37,676 nucleotides of DNA from Paenibacillus lacisoli (GCF_030580655.1 NZ_JAUQTB010000023.1:1-37676); one strand, 5' to 3'; counted from the stretch's first letter, positions 18,643 through 27,341 are shown. The notes: generated by a model from the letters alone, not told the origin. Translations and numbers: made by a program.

Positions 18643-19575
18643 TTATTTGCTCGCTGCCTGCAGTGTCTGCAGTGTCGTATAGATATAATTGCTGAAGCCT
18701 TCGGCCGGTTCGCCCTGCGGGATGCTAACCTTAACGGCAAAGCCGCCGCTAGCATTCTCGATGACGATATACTGTTCGGTTGTCTTGTCATTCGCAGCCT
18801 GGAGGACCAGATGTGCATCGGTCAACCCACTAGGGTAAGAAGACTTCTCCACCTTGGACACCGTTCCTGCAGCCTTGAGATCCTCCCGGCCTTCCTGCTC
18901 AAGTGTATCTAGGCTGAAATCGGAAGGAAGCTTCTTGATCTCGGCATAATAATGGTCATCCACCGCCATGGCAACCCGGTTCTGATCCGGGAAGAAGGAC
19001 ATCGGATCAAACACATACAGGGAGTAGCCATTGCCTTCAGCCAGCTGTGCCGGCTGCTTTTCTGTGCTGCCTTCAAGAGTTACTTCAAATTCCTGCGTGG
19101 CCGGGCGCTCTGTACCAGCAGTATTGGACCCTTGTCCGGACGATGTGCCTCCGGAATTGCCAGCACTGTCCGAAGCACCGTCTGTTTTCTCAATCTTGGT
19201 TAAGATCAGCTGCTTGACTGTAGAATCACCTTCAACAGCCTTTTCCAGATACTCAATATTTACTTTGTCGCCTTCTTCAAAGTCATTGACGGTGTTCTCC
19301 AGACCTTCACCTAATTGAAAGGCGGTGGCCTGACCGTTCAATTCAATCTCTACCGTATGCGGATCGGCAGCGCCGTTATATACACCTTGAGCGGATTGGA
19401 TCTCTGGCTGTGCGGCAGGCTCAGATGTTTCTGGCTGATTCTGGCTTGTCTCTTCTTTGGCAGGGACAGACGGACTGGATTGCGGTTTCGGTCCGCAGGC
19501 TGCCAGGGACAGGCTCATGCTGAGTGTCAGTAAGGATACGAATAGGATCGAGCGTTTTGTCATGTGTTTGTTCAT
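18643..19575 (-). CDS. Lipoprotein of unknown function
   Basis: A 310-residue exported lipoprotein. A lipobox ending LAAC places the lipidated Cys at residue 27, after a basic and hydrophobic leader (TKRSILFVSLLTLS). A Ser/Pro/Gln/Glu-rich linker follows, then a small domain (about 60-130), a Gly/Ser/Thr-rich spacer (SAGNSGGTSSGQGSNTAG) and a C-terminal domain (about 160-310). No enzymatic motif is recognised. I chose the ATG at 19575: the GTG at 19593 overlaps GGAGGTG, which serves as the ribosome site for 19575. The upstream region to 19943 holds only a forward promoter and a weak hairpin (19755-19790). Confidence 0.85.
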   Translation of the reverse strand: MNKHMTKRSILFVSLLTLSMSLSLAACGPKPQSSPSVPAKEETSQNQPETSEPAAQPEIQSAQGVYNGAADPHTVEIELNGQATAFQLGEGLENTVNDFEEGDKVNIEYLEKAVEGDSTVKQLILTKIEKTDGASDSAGNSGGTSSGQGSNTAGTERPATQEFEVTLEGSTEKQPAQLAEGNGYSLYVFDPMSFFPDQNRVAMAVDDHYYAEIKKLPSDFSLDTLEQEGREDLKAAGTVSKVEKSSYPSGLTDAHLVLQAANDKTTEQYIVIENASGGFAVKVSIPQGEPAEGFSNYIYTTLQTLQAASK

Positions 19576-19686
19576 GTTGAATAACACCTCCACTTATTAC
19601 AAACGAATAAAGTTACACATTGGTTGCGCTTTGAGCCAAAATGCGTGACCGGAAGATGTTACAGGTCGCGGACCGCACATACCCTA

Positions 19687-19716
19687 TTGACTGGAGGGTG
19701 CATAAATAGATATTAT
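19687..19716 (+). promoter_or_regulatory. Forward promoter candidate upstream of oppD
   Basis: TTGACT (19687-19692), 18 bp, TATTAT (19711-19716). It would give oppD a leader of about 220 nt. A hairpin GCAGCAC/GTGCTGC (19755/19784) followed by TTT lies inside that leader and might attenuate. Confidence 0.4.
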
Positions 19717-19943
19717 AAATATTGATATGTAATATGGAAGAGCTGAAGAAAAGCGCAGCACACCCGTACTTGCAGCCAAGTCGGTGCTGCTTTAGCCGAG
19801 ATTCTAGCATATTCTGTATAAAATGTAAAACGTTATTTGGTGTCGTTACCCTTTACAGCATATTAGAGGACAATCCGCATTTTCATATGATTACGGATTC
19901 ATGACGATAGGGCTGAATACAGGCTAATGGAGAGAGTGATAAG

Positions 19944-21002
19944 ATGGAGCATTTATTGGAAGTTAAAGATTTGGCAATCTCGTTCAAAACACGCGGCGGG
20001 GAAGTACAAGCCATCCGCGGCGTAAGCTTTCATGTAGACAAAGGTGAAACACTGGCCATTGTTGGTGAATCCGGTTCAGGCAAGAGCGTATCGTCCCAGG
20101 CGATCATGAAGCTGATTCCACAGCCGCCGGGCATTTACAAGCGCGGTCAAATTCTGTTCGACGGACAGGAACTGATCAGCAAGACAGATAAGCAAATGCA
20201 GAAGATCCGCGGGAATGAGATCGGTATGATCTTCCAGGATCCAATGACCTCCCTGAACCCGACCATCAAGGTGGGCAAGCAGATTACCGAGGTTCTGTTC
20301 AAGCATAAAAATATGGCCAAAGACGCTGCCAAGGCGCGTGCTATCGAACTGCTGAAGCTGGTAGGTATTCCTGCCGCCGAGCAGCGCTTCAATCAATATC
20401 CGCATGAATTCAGCGGCGGTATGAGACAACGTGTCGTTATCGCTATGGCATTGGCAGCCGATCCGAAGCTGCTGATTGCTGACGAACCGACCACGGCGCT
20501 CGACGTAACGATCCAGGCTCAAATTCTGGAACTGATGAAGGAAATCCAGAAGAAAATCGAGACTTCGATTATCTTCATTACACATGATCTCGGCGTTGTG
20601 GCCAAAATGGCAGACCGTGTAGCGGTAATGTATGCCGGCCAAATTGTTGAGACAGGTACAGTCGATGAAATCTTCTACGATCCTCGCCATCCGTATACTT
20701 GGGGTCTTCTGGCTTCCATGCCAAGCCTGGACAGCAAGGGTAAGACACTGACAGCGATTCCGGGCACGCCTCCGGATCTGATCAAGCCGCCGAAAGGCGA
20801 TGCATTCGCGCTGCGCAGCACCTATGCCATGGAGATAGACTTCGAGAAGGAGCCGCCTCTTTATCAGGTATCGGATACACATTTCGTGAAATCCTGGCTG
20901 CTGCATCCGTCGGCACCTGCTGTTACTCCGCCTGATGTTGTAACAAGCAAGCGCCGTGAAATGCCTAACAATTATGCAGAACCTGTACTGGTACAAGCGT
21001 AA
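19944..21002 (+). CDS. oppD: Oligopeptide ABC transporter ATP-binding protein OppD
   Basis: A 352-residue ATPase of the peptide/nickel import family. Walker A GESGSGKS is at residues 37-44, the Q-loop in MIFQDPMTSLNP, the signature FSGGMRQR, Walker B LLIADEPTTALD, and the H-loop in ITHDLGVVA. The C-terminal oligopeptide domain reads IPGTPPDLIKPPKGDAFALR, the Bacillus OppD form without the iron-sulfur cysteines of other family members. Normally it pairs with OppF, OppB, OppC and OppA; none lies in this window, so the gene is an orphan or second copy. A ribosome site (GAGAGTG) precedes the ATG and a strong terminator follows. Confidence 0.93.
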   Translation: MEHLLEVKDLAISFKTRGGEVQAIRGVSFHVDKGETLAIVGESGSGKSVSSQAIMKLIPQPPGIYKRGQILFDGQELISKTDKQMQKIRGNEIGMIFQDPMTSLNPTIKVGKQITEVLFKHKNMAKDAAKARAIELLKLVGIPAAEQRFNQYPHEFSGGMRQRVVIAMALAADPKLLIADEPTTALDVTIQAQILELMKEIQKKIETSIIFITHDLGVVAKMADRVAVMYAGQIVETGTVDEIFYDPRHPYTWGLLASMPSLDSKGKTLTAIPGTPPDLIKPPKGDAFALRSTYAMEIDFEKEPPLYQVSDTHFVKSWLLHPSAPAVTPPDVVTSKRREMPNNYAEPVLVQA

Positions 21003-21032
21003 CATACCGGTATTTTATATTGATAAGAAGAG

Positions 21033-21059
21033 CCTGCCGGCCTGCCGGCAGGTTTTTTT
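21033..21059 (+). terminator. Terminator of oppD
   Basis: CCTGCCGG/CCGGCAGG stem with a four-base loop and seven T residues. Confidence 0.9.
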
Positions 21060-21235
21060 ATTGCCCAAACATCCCAAACTAGAAGACAGCCAGGCGGATT
21101 CCAGTATACGGATAACGAAAAAAGATTGCTTCCATGCGGAAAATGTGGTTTTATGATGAAACAGGGTTGAACAGTAGTGCACCAGCGCGGCAACGTACGA
21201 AGGCGACTGCTGTATTGAGGGAGGGGCAACACAGG

Positions 21236-22597
21236 ATGACATCAGAAGACAAGACACCGACAGAGAAATCAGGACTGCAGCAGAAATTAAGCTCCCGCCA
21301 TATTATTTTTATGGCTATGGGCGGAGTGATTGGGACCGGCATTTTCAAAGGAAGTGCAGATACGATCCAGCTGGCGGGACCCGGTGTGGTTCTGTCTTAT
21401 ATCTTCGCCGGGCTGCTGCTGCTCGTCGTCATGGGGGCCATTGCCGAGATGGCAACGGTATACCCGAATATGAATATGAAAGATTTTATCCGGCAGGCCT
21501 TCGGGGAAAGAGTATCATTCATTATAGGGTGGCTCTACTGCTTCCTATGGTTATCGGTATGTGTAATTGAGGTTGTAGCTGCAGGCAGCTTCCTGCAGTA
21601 TTGGTTTACAGATGTTCCGCTGTGGATATTGAGCCTGTTGTGCGCAGCCGTACTGATTGGCATCAATTTCTTCAGTGTGGGCAAGCTGGGAGAGATTGAA
21701 TTTTGGCTGGCAGGCATCAAGATTGCGATGATCATTATTTTTATTATACTGGGCGGTTGTCTGCTGTTCGGCGTATTGCCGGGTTCGGAAGCACCCGGGT
21801 TCAGCAACTATGTCGAGCATGGCGGGTTGTTCCCGAACGGCTGGCAGGCCGTGCTGTCCGCACTGCTGGTGGTTACGTTCTCGTTTGGAGGATCGGAGCT
21901 GATCGGCATGACACTGACCGAGACCGCGAACGCAGATCGAATTTTGCCGAAGGTAGTCAAAAATTTCATTCTGCGTGTCGTTCTGTTCTATACGCTGCCG
22001 CTTCTGATCATCTGCGGATTAATTCCGTGGAACGAGCTCAGTGACAGCACCAGTCCGTTCGTGCAGGTTCTATCGTCTACCGGGCTAAAAGGCTCGGCTC
22101 ACGTCATGAACTTTATTCTGGTGACAGCAGTGATCTCGGCGGCCAACTCCGGTATCTACGGTGCAACCCGGATGCTGCATTCGATGGCTGTGGGGGGTGA
22201 GGCGCCGCGGCGGCTCTCACACACCAATTCGCGCGGTGTACCGGTCAACAGTCTCATCATCTGTGCGGTCGTGCTGCTGATCGGTTCGATGATTGCATTT
22301 GTTGCACAGAACGGGTTGTTCAGCATTCTGATGGCTGTACCGGGCTTTGTAGTCGTACTGGTATGGCTGTGCATTTGTCTGGCCCAATTGAAGCTGCGCA
22401 GGCAGTATCCGGTTCAGCCGAGCTTTAGGGTATGGGGTTTTCCGTACATTACAGGCCTGACCGTACTGTGTCTGGCTGTGATTGCGGTCGGCTTCATGTT
22501 CGACTCATCGAACCGGGTCAGCATCAGCGTCTCGGTCGGGTTTACCCTGCTGCTGGTCGTATGGTCTCTGATCCGGTTCCGGCACAAGCGGGTTTAA
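21236..22597 (+). CDS. APC-family amino acid permease
   Basis: A 453-residue permease with 12 hydrophobic segments. The N-terminal signature SSRHIIFMAMGGVIGTGIFKGS is the APC substrate-binding helix 1 (GxGIF), and the conserved helix 6 to 8 region contains FSFGGSELIGMTLTETAN and RDRILPK-like NADRILPKVV. It resembles amino-acid:proton symporters of the AAT/LysP type; the substrate is not decidable. GGGAGGGG nine bases upstream fixes the start at 21236 rather than the ATG at 21134. Monocistronic, with its own terminator. Confidence 0.92.
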   Translation: MTSEDKTPTEKSGLQQKLSSRHIIFMAMGGVIGTGIFKGSADTIQLAGPGVVLSYIFAGLLLLVVMGAIAEMATVYPNMNMKDFIRQAFGERVSFIIGWLYCFLWLSVCVIEVVAAGSFLQYWFTDVPLWILSLLCAAVLIGINFFSVGKLGEIEFWLAGIKIAMIIIFIILGGCLLFGVLPGSEAPGFSNYVEHGGLFPNGWQAVLSALLVVTFSFGGSELIGMTLTETANADRILPKVVKNFILRVVLFYTLPLLIICGLIPWNELSDSTSPFVQVLSSTGLKGSAHVMNFILVTAVISAANSGIYGATRMLHSMAVGGEAPRRLSHTNSRGVPVNSLIICAVVLLIGSMIAFVAQNGLFSILMAVPGFVVVLVWLCICLAQLKLRRQYPVQPSFRVWGFPYITGLTVLCLAVIAVGFMFDSSNRVSISVSVGFTLLLVVWSLIRFRHKRV

Positions 22598-22610
22598 TCA
22601 TTTAAGGTTA

Positions 22611-22652
22611 AAGGCACTCTCTTTCTATTATAGGAAGAGGGTGTCTTTTTTT
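22611..22652 (+). terminator. Terminator of the amino acid permease gene
   Basis: A stem of GGCACTCTCTT with AAGAGGGTGTC, followed by TTTTTTT, 14 bp past the stop. Confidence 0.75.
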
Positions 22653-22698
22653 GAGTGCGCCACAGGCTGGCTATAATAACTTCTCTGCACGGTACTAT

Positions 22699-22740
22699 TA
22701 AAAATAAACACGGCTGAATAGCATCTCTGCCACTCAGCCG
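22699..22740 (-). terminator. Terminator of the chemoreceptor gene
   Basis: CGGCTGA (22711-22717) pairs with TCAGCCG (22734-22740). Read on the minus strand, the tail is TGTTTATTTTT. Confidence 0.7.
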
Positions 22741-22748
22741 AGCTTTTC

Positions 22749-24512
22749 TTATTCCGCTCGCACCTTGAAGAATGAGATTAATTCTTGCAATTCTTTGGAT
22801 ACTTCGGAGAGTTCATCAGAGGCGCTGACGATAGAAGCCATGGAGGCTTCTTGTTCCTCTATGGATTGCTCGATCTGTTTACTGCTGCTGGCCGCTCTGC
22901 TGACACTTGAGGATAGTTCATCGGCAGTGGCAGACATTTCTTGAGTGCTCGCTGATATTTCCTCTGTAGAGCTCGAGATATCTTGAATCTGGTTCGCAAC
23001 TTTATTCGTTGCTGTAAGAATGTTCTCGAAGAAAGCGCCAGTCTCCTGAGTAACTTTCAAACCTTTCTCTACTTCCTCAGAGCCAAGCTGCATGGACTCG
23101 GAAGATTGGACAATATTCTGCTGGATCTCTTCGATCAGTTGACGTATTTGTTTGGCGGATTCTTGGGATTGTTCTGCCAGGTTGCGAACCTCTCCGGCTA
23201 CGACGGCGAAGCCTCTGCCTTCTTCACCAGCGCGAGCCGCCTCAATAGAAGCATTGAGTGCGAGCAGGTTCGTTTGTCCAGCAATTTCCGTAATCATATT
23301 GACAATGTTGCTAATCTGATTCGAGTTATTTTCAAGGGATTGAATAGATTCAGACGTATTCTCGACTGCACCGGCAACGAGGCGCATCTGCTCGATGACC
23401 TGCTGCATCACTTCATTACCAGCACTGGAGCGCTGCTCCATGCTTAAGGCTTGATTCGCTGCGTCAGATGAACTGCTGGCAATGGTCTGAATAACGGCGG
23501 ACATCTCTGTCATGGCACGTGCACTTTCAACGGTTGCTTGGTCTTGAGAGCGAAGTCCGCTTGAGATATCCTTCATATGCTTACTGATGCTTTGAATGCT
23601 CTCGTTATTGTTCTCAGAGATGCTGAGCAATTTCTTAGACGAATCCGACAGATGATGCGACGTATTCTGTACCTTGTACATCGTATCGTTGATTCGTTGA
23701 ATCATGGTATTGAATTTCTTATTGATAATACCTAGATCGTCGCGCCCGATTTGAATCTTTACATCCAGGTTGCCTGTGCTAACTTCCTCAATACCGTGCA
23801 TCAGGCTGCGGATCGGGGCAAGTGTTCTCTTCAGCAGCATGAACTGCAGGACCATGAATAGAAGCAGGAAACCAACAAGACAGATCGAGCCGTACAACAG
23901 CAATTCATTGAGACCTTCAGGCACTGCACTTGCATCTACATCGAAATACAGAGCGGCGTACATGGAGCCATCGGCATTTTTGATGGGATAGATCAATGTT
24001 GTCCAGGTACCGTAATCATCGGTGTAGAAATCACTGAAGGCAGGTTTACCGTCCGCCTTTATTTGTTCCAGCGCCACAACGTTATCCCGGGGCAATTCGT
24101 ACATATCGCCAATGGAAAGATGGCTTTCCTGGAAGGGCTCTACCAGGTTCGTAGGAACAGCGATAATGGATGTGCCATTTCCATCCTTAAGCTCTGAACC
24201 GAAAATATACGCTTGCGCAATGTTTGGATAGAATTCGTGAATAGAATCAAGGTAGGCTTTCATTTTTTGCTGGGCAGGGCCAGTGTAGCTTTTTTCATTC
24301 ATAGCTTCATTTACTTTGGCTGTATCCAGATCGACATACCATTTTTGTGTAATGACGGTTGCTTGATCATGCAGTTGTTTCACTAGAATATTCTTTTGCA
24401 GCTGATAAGCGGCAGTGATGAGGATGACACCAATCAGCACGATACTACCGAATGATATGACCAAATTTTTGGCAAAGAAAGGCATTGTACTCCAACGAAG
24501 CTTGTTTAACAA
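22749..24512 (-). CDS. Methyl-accepting chemotaxis protein
   Basis: A 587-residue transmembrane chemoreceptor. Membrane helix 1 is at about 14-35, and an extracellular Cache-like sensor at about 40-200 contains YDxD-type WTTLIYPIKNADGSMYAALYFDVD. Membrane helix 2 is at about 204-227 and a HAMP domain follows (LKRTLAPIRSLMHGIEEVSTGNLDV). The long cytoplasmic signalling helix bundle has its tip at AGQTNLLALNASIEAARAGEEGRGFAVVAGEVR, intact. It relays ligand binding to CheA/CheW. The start is TTG: AAGGAGTG lies upstream of a TTG that begins LNKLRW. The ligand is unknown. Confidence 0.94.
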   Translation of the reverse strand: MLNKLRWSTMPFFAKNLVISFGSIVLIGVILITAAYQLQKNILVKQLHDQATVITQKWYVDLDTAKVNEAMNEKSYTGPAQQKMKAYLDSIHEFYPNIAQAYIFGSELKDGNGTSIIAVPTNLVEPFQESHLSIGDMYELPRDNVVALEQIKADGKPAFSDFYTDDYGTWTTLIYPIKNADGSMYAALYFDVDASAVPEGLNELLLYGSICLVGFLLLFMVLQFMLLKRTLAPIRSLMHGIEEVSTGNLDVKIQIGRDDLGIINKKFNTMIQRINDTMYKVQNTSHHLSDSSKKLLSISENNNESIQSISKHMKDISSGLRSQDQATVESARAMTEMSAVIQTIASSSSDAANQALSMEQRSSAGNEVMQQVIEQMRLVAGAVENTSESIQSLENNSNQISNIVNMITEIAGQTNLLALNASIEAARAGEEGRGFAVVAGEVRNLAEQSQESAKQIRQLIEEIQQNIVQSSESMQLGSEEVEKGLKVTQETGAFFENILTATNKVANQIQDISSSTEEISASTQEMSATADELSSSVSRAASSSKQIEQSIEEQEASMASIVSASDELSEVSKELQELISFFKVRAE

Positions 24513-24891
24513 GGTGGTTCACTCCTTAGATGATGTTTAAAAGATATGTTGCTGGACGAAGTCTATGTATGTTGTTTTCCTTAATCCAATTTTCTCCGAT
24601 GCTTAACTCCTATTTTGCTAGAGGTCCGTGCAATTTCGTGTTGCTCATGCATGCGCAGGCCATCTATGCAAGATCTATACCTGTGATATATCGTAATATA
24701 GCTATATTTATGTTAGGTTTCGAAGTTCAATTAGTTCTTAGGAACTGGTTCTGAGGTATTATTTTATCGTTTTTTCATCTATTTATTTTGAGTGAAAAAT
24801 ATAAACCTTGCTCGGTCCAGACCATTATGTACGGAGTTTGACGCTTATTTTCAAAAAGTTCCGAAAGCATCGGAAGGCGGTTTTCTTTTTC
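24513..24891. other. Gene-free stretch before the recombinase region
   Basis: About 380 bp, AT-rich, between the divergent chemoreceptor gene and the small ORF before the recombinase. I see no credible coding frame (a 74-codon frame at 24530 has no ribosome site). The stretch TATATCGTAATATAGCTATA near 24690 is rich in short palindromes, and a small hairpin (TTCCGA/TCGGAA near 24859-24874) precedes a T-rich run. No clear promoter for the recombinase could be picked. Confidence 0.5.
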
Positions 24892-25104
24892 ATGGGGAAA
24901 GAGAGCGGCCTTTTTTTGTGTTCAAGTCCGGCACCTGCCCCTTCCGCAGCTCTTAACGCGGACAGTAAATGTTATGAGAAGGAGTATTTGATTTGTGAAG
25001 AAGAGATAGAGGTTCTGAAGTTAACTATGGATGCACTGGGAATCCAGCTGCCCTACCACCCAGGCGATCTTACGCTAATCCGTACCCTTGAGGGGAGACG
25101 CTGA
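24892..25104 (+). CDS. Small hypothetical protein upstream of the recombinase
   Basis: A possible 70-residue protein. Its C-terminal part (KEYLICEEEIEVLKLTMDAL) looks like a genuine acidic amphipathic helix, but the N-terminal part is poorly protein-like. The ATG at 24892 has only a distant GGAAGG; the frame is open upstream to 24808. It ends 9 bp before the recombinase start, so the two could be coupled. No family recognised. It might be an accessory factor of the recombinase, but that is speculation. Confidence 0.35.
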   Translation: MGKESGLFLCSSPAPAPSAALNADSKCYEKEYLICEEEIEVLKLTMDALGIQLPYHPGDLTLIRTLEGRR

Positions 25105-25113
25105 GATCCGGCG

Positions 25114-26097
25114 ATGAAGTTGTGGATTATTCCCTTTATAGAGCCTGCAATACAGCAGCTGCTGCTAATGTTTCCGAGAGAGAGGTTTCGGATCGAACCG
25201 GCGCTGCAGTCAGAATGCAGGTCATTTAAGGAGAATATAAGCTCGTCGAAGAAAGACAACGGCCTTCAGTGTGCTGTCCTGGTTAAACAATTGAGCTTAC
25301 GCTGTTACAGCAGGAAGACAATCAAGGCATACTGCAGTCAGGTACAGCGCCTGCTGCATACCCTCCCGGACGATGCATCACGGATCAGCAGCAAAGCCGT
25401 TCAAGAATACTGTTACGCACTGCTGGCTCATGGTATATCCCACTCTAGCGTCAATCAAACTATTAGTGCGATACGGTTTTACGCCACATATGTTCTGAAC
25501 AAGCCGGTGACTGAAATACAGTATATCCGTCCCAAGAAGCAGCACACCTTAACGAATGTACTATCAGAAAACGAAGTCATCAAGCTGCTAAAGGGCGTAA
25601 CGAACATTAAACACCAGGCTGTCCTCTTTCTGACCTATTCTTCCGGACTGAGGGTCGGCGAGGTGGTTCGACTGCGTACGGACGATCTGGATGAGGCAAG
25701 GCAGGTCCTTCGTATCCGGCAGGGGAAAGGAAGAACAGATCGGAATACTCTTTTATCCCCTACAGCTATGAAGATGGTGCAGTCTTATACCGCCCAGCAT
25801 CAACCACAGGGTTGGCTGTTCCCAGGGCAGGATTCCCGTCGTCATGTGACCGAGCGTACCATCCAGAAAGTGTTCGAAGAGGCGAGAAGACGAGAAGGCA
25901 TTGTCAAAAAAGTTAGCATTCACTCGCTGCGCCATTCATTTGCGACCCATCTGCTTGAAGGCGGCACGGATCTCCGCTATATCGAAGAACTGCTCGGTCA
26001 TCAGAGCGCACGGACCACCCAGCGCTACACACATGTCAGCACCAAGAACATCCAGCGAATCCAGAGCCCGCTTGATCGGATGAATCTGGATGAATGA
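25114..26097 (+). CDS. Tyrosine recombinase, probable cassette integrase (Xer-like)
   Basis: A 327-residue tyrosine recombinase. An N-terminal extension (1-50) precedes the SAM-like core-binding domain (about 52-130: LVKQLSLRCYSRKTIKAYCS) and the catalytic domain (about 145-325). All six catalytic residues are present: Arg180 (SSGLRVGEV), Lys205 (GKGRTDR), His270 and Arg273 (HSLRHSFATHLLE), His296 (LLGHQS) and nucleophile Tyr305 (TQRYTHVS). It ends QSPLDRM, like the SPLD of integron integrases. From Lys205 to His270 is 65 residues, the Xer spacing; IntI proteins have about 100 here because of an added segment that this protein lacks. The ribosome site is weak. It reads toward the cassette array and ends 219 bp before the first cassette boundary, so it is the obvious candidate for mobilising the cassettes. 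Confidence 0.9.
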   Translation: MKLWIIPFIEPAIQQLLLMFPRERFRIEPALQSECRSFKENISSSKKDNGLQCAVLVKQLSLRCYSRKTIKAYCSQVQRLLHTLPDDASRISSKAVQEYCYALLAHGISHSSVNQTISAIRFYATYVLNKPVTEIQYIRPKKQHTLTNVLSENEVIKLLKGVTNIKHQAVLFLTYSSGLRVGEVVRLRTDDLDEARQVLRIRQGKGRTDRNTLLSPTAMKMVQSYTAQHQPQGWLFPGQDSRRHVTERTIQKVFEEARRREGIVKKVSIHSLRHSFATHLLEGGTDLRYIEELLGHQSARTTQRYTHVSTKNIQRIQSPLDRMNLDE

Positions 26098-26226
26098 GAG
26101 CAGGCAGGGAAGGGAGTAAGCGATGCAGGGCAAAGAAGGGCGGAGAGAAGATTGGACAAGGGGGAGTTGGATCTTGAATGAAAAGAGGTGTAGCCAAGAC
26201 AGGGGGATGGCAGAAAATTATGTGGG

Positions 26227-26302
26227 ACTTCGCATACACCCTGCCATGGATTATAATAGAAGAAGTACATAAATTTACTGTCCATCGGGGTATACACGAA
26301 GT
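26227..26302. promoter_or_regulatory. Inverted repeat flanking a promoter next to the first cassette
   Basis: An imperfect inverted repeat: ACTTCG-CATAC-CCC to ATGGA (26227-26250) mirrors TCCAT to GGTATAC then CGAAGT (26281-26302). It encloses the TATAAT of a promoter and lies just left of the first cassette boundary. It may hold recombinase binding sites of the attI, or an operator. Confidence 0.45.
26229..26257 (+). promoter_or_regulatory. Candidate cassette promoter (Pc-like)
   Basis: TTCGCA (26229-26234), 17 bp, TATAAT (26252-26257), directed into the array about 60 bp before the first cassette. In known integrons a Pc promoter near attI expresses the proximal cassettes. Confidence 0.55.
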
Positions 26303-26333
26303 TCAGATAGATGATGTTATATGAACAGACTTG
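26303..26333 (+). other. Candidate attI / first cassette junction
   Basis: GATGATGTTATATGAACAG spans the proposed crossover G|TT at 26316. GTTATATGAACAGACTTG matches the reverse complement of the sequence ending cassette 1 (GTTATTGGACGGTCTTG) at 14 of 17 positions with a one-base gap, which identifies 26317 as the first base of cassette 1. Everything to the left is therefore the resident platform. Confidence 0.6.
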
Positions 26334-26648
26334 CAATGGATTAAAACCTTGAATGGATCGGATGAAAGAAATGAAAGGTCAAAAATCGATTAACAAAAAA
26401 AGGATCAAAGAAAAGATCAAATGACATTGAAGGGTAAAACAGATTATAAAAACGGGTTAAAAAAAGGTCGAGTAACATTCAATAGATCAAAAGAGATTGA
26501 GGATCAAGGACAAATTAAGAACGAAGACCAACGAAAATGAAATGACATAAAAAATGAGAAGCATGAAAAATCAATAAACACATAAAACACATACATGAAG
26601 AAACATTGAAGAGAAATGTGTAGTAGGTTCAAAGGAGGCAAGACCGTC
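26317..26648 (+). other. Cassette 1, no convincing ORF
   Basis: A purine-rich, low-complexity stretch with repeated GATCAA words. The only frame worth noting is a 23-codon basic peptide beginning MDRMKEMKGQ near 26354, without a ribosome site. AAAGGAGGC at 26631-26639 looks like a ribosome site but no start codon follows before attC1. Cassettes without ORFs are common in integrons; an RNA or regulatory role is possible. Confidence 0.45.
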
Positions 26649-26764
26649 CAATAACATCATATTCAAGCAGCGTCTCCTTCGGAGCCTTGGTCTGCGGGAA
26701 GGATTTCGGAGAAGGATTTCAACAGACAACCCCTTCGGGGTTCATGAATACAGGAACGTTATCG
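26649..26764 (+). repeat. attC-like site 1 (short class, 116 bp)
   Basis: Left box CAATAAC, then ATCATATTCAAGCAGCG; right arm TGAATACAGGAACGTTATCG. Inside: a CTCCTTCGGAG hairpin, GTCTGC/CAGAC arms and an AACCCCTTCGGGGTT hairpin. Confidence 0.85.
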
Positions 26765-26816
26765 GAAACCCTGGAAACCCATATTAAATAATAATCCATG
26801 ATGGATGTGAGCCAGA

Positions 26817-27140
26817 GTGACAATAAATAAAAGGGATTCAAGGACAATTAATATAAATGATGAAATTTTTAGATGGACTATTTCTCCCGATAGCGGTTAT
26901 TCAGTGTTTATTGCAGAACATGAGACAATAAAGGGACAAAGAATACAAGTATATATAGAATCAGATATTGATAGTTTTTGGGTAAACTTTCCCTATGTTG
27001 AAACCATGAATCAAAGGCTAATTAAACCAGGTGCAGTAAGAAAAATGATAATAGAAGCAATAAGATTAGGATGGAAATACAAAGAACCAGGGAAACCTAT
27101 TGTATTTGATCTAAAGAATGAATTGATATATAGAAGATAA
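26817..27140 (+). CDS. Cassette 2: hypothetical protein (107 aa)
   Basis: A 107-residue protein starting at GTG. It is compact and protein-like: FRWTISPDSGYSVFIAEHE, a beta-rich middle (IQVYIESDIDSFWVNFPYVE) and a C-terminal helix followed by GWKYKEPGKPIVFDLKNEL. No family is recognised with confidence. No strong ribosome site is visible before the GTG. It is bounded by attC-like sites 1 and 2. The first 17 nt of the cassette (GTTATCGGAAACCCTGG) pair with its last 17 except at two positions. Confidence 0.75.
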   Translation: MTINKRDSRTININDEIFRWTISPDSGYSVFIAEHETIKGQRIQVYIESDIDSFWVNFPYVETMNQRLIKPGAVRKMIIEAIRLGWKYKEPGKPIVFDLKNELIYRR

Positions 27141-27176
27141 TAATTTTCGAGGCAACTCAAAGATGTCCAGGGCATC

Positions 27177-27341
27177 CGATAACACAGTATTCACACTGCA
27201 GGTTTTTTGGCCCTTGGTCTGCAAGAAGCTTTTCGAGGAAGTGAAGTCAGCAGACAACCCTGCACTGTCTAATTCCGTCGGACCCGGCAGCTGAAGCTGT
27301 CTTAAGCCAGTGCAGGGTTCGCGAATACAAGAACGTTATGT
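27177..27341 (+). repeat. attC-like site 2 (long class, 165 bp)
   Basis: Left box CGATAAC, right box GTTATGT. It has an additional central arm formed by GCACTGTCTAA and CTTAAGCCAGTGC. Confidence 0.8.

Noticed and set aside
24513..24620. Sigma-D promoter for the chemoreceptor gene
   Set aside because: No TAAA-N15-GCCGATAT-like sequence could be found upstream of the start.
24530..24754. 74-codon frame downstream of the chemoreceptor start
   Set aside because: No ribosome site and poor protein character; probably the AT-rich leader of the chemoreceptor gene.
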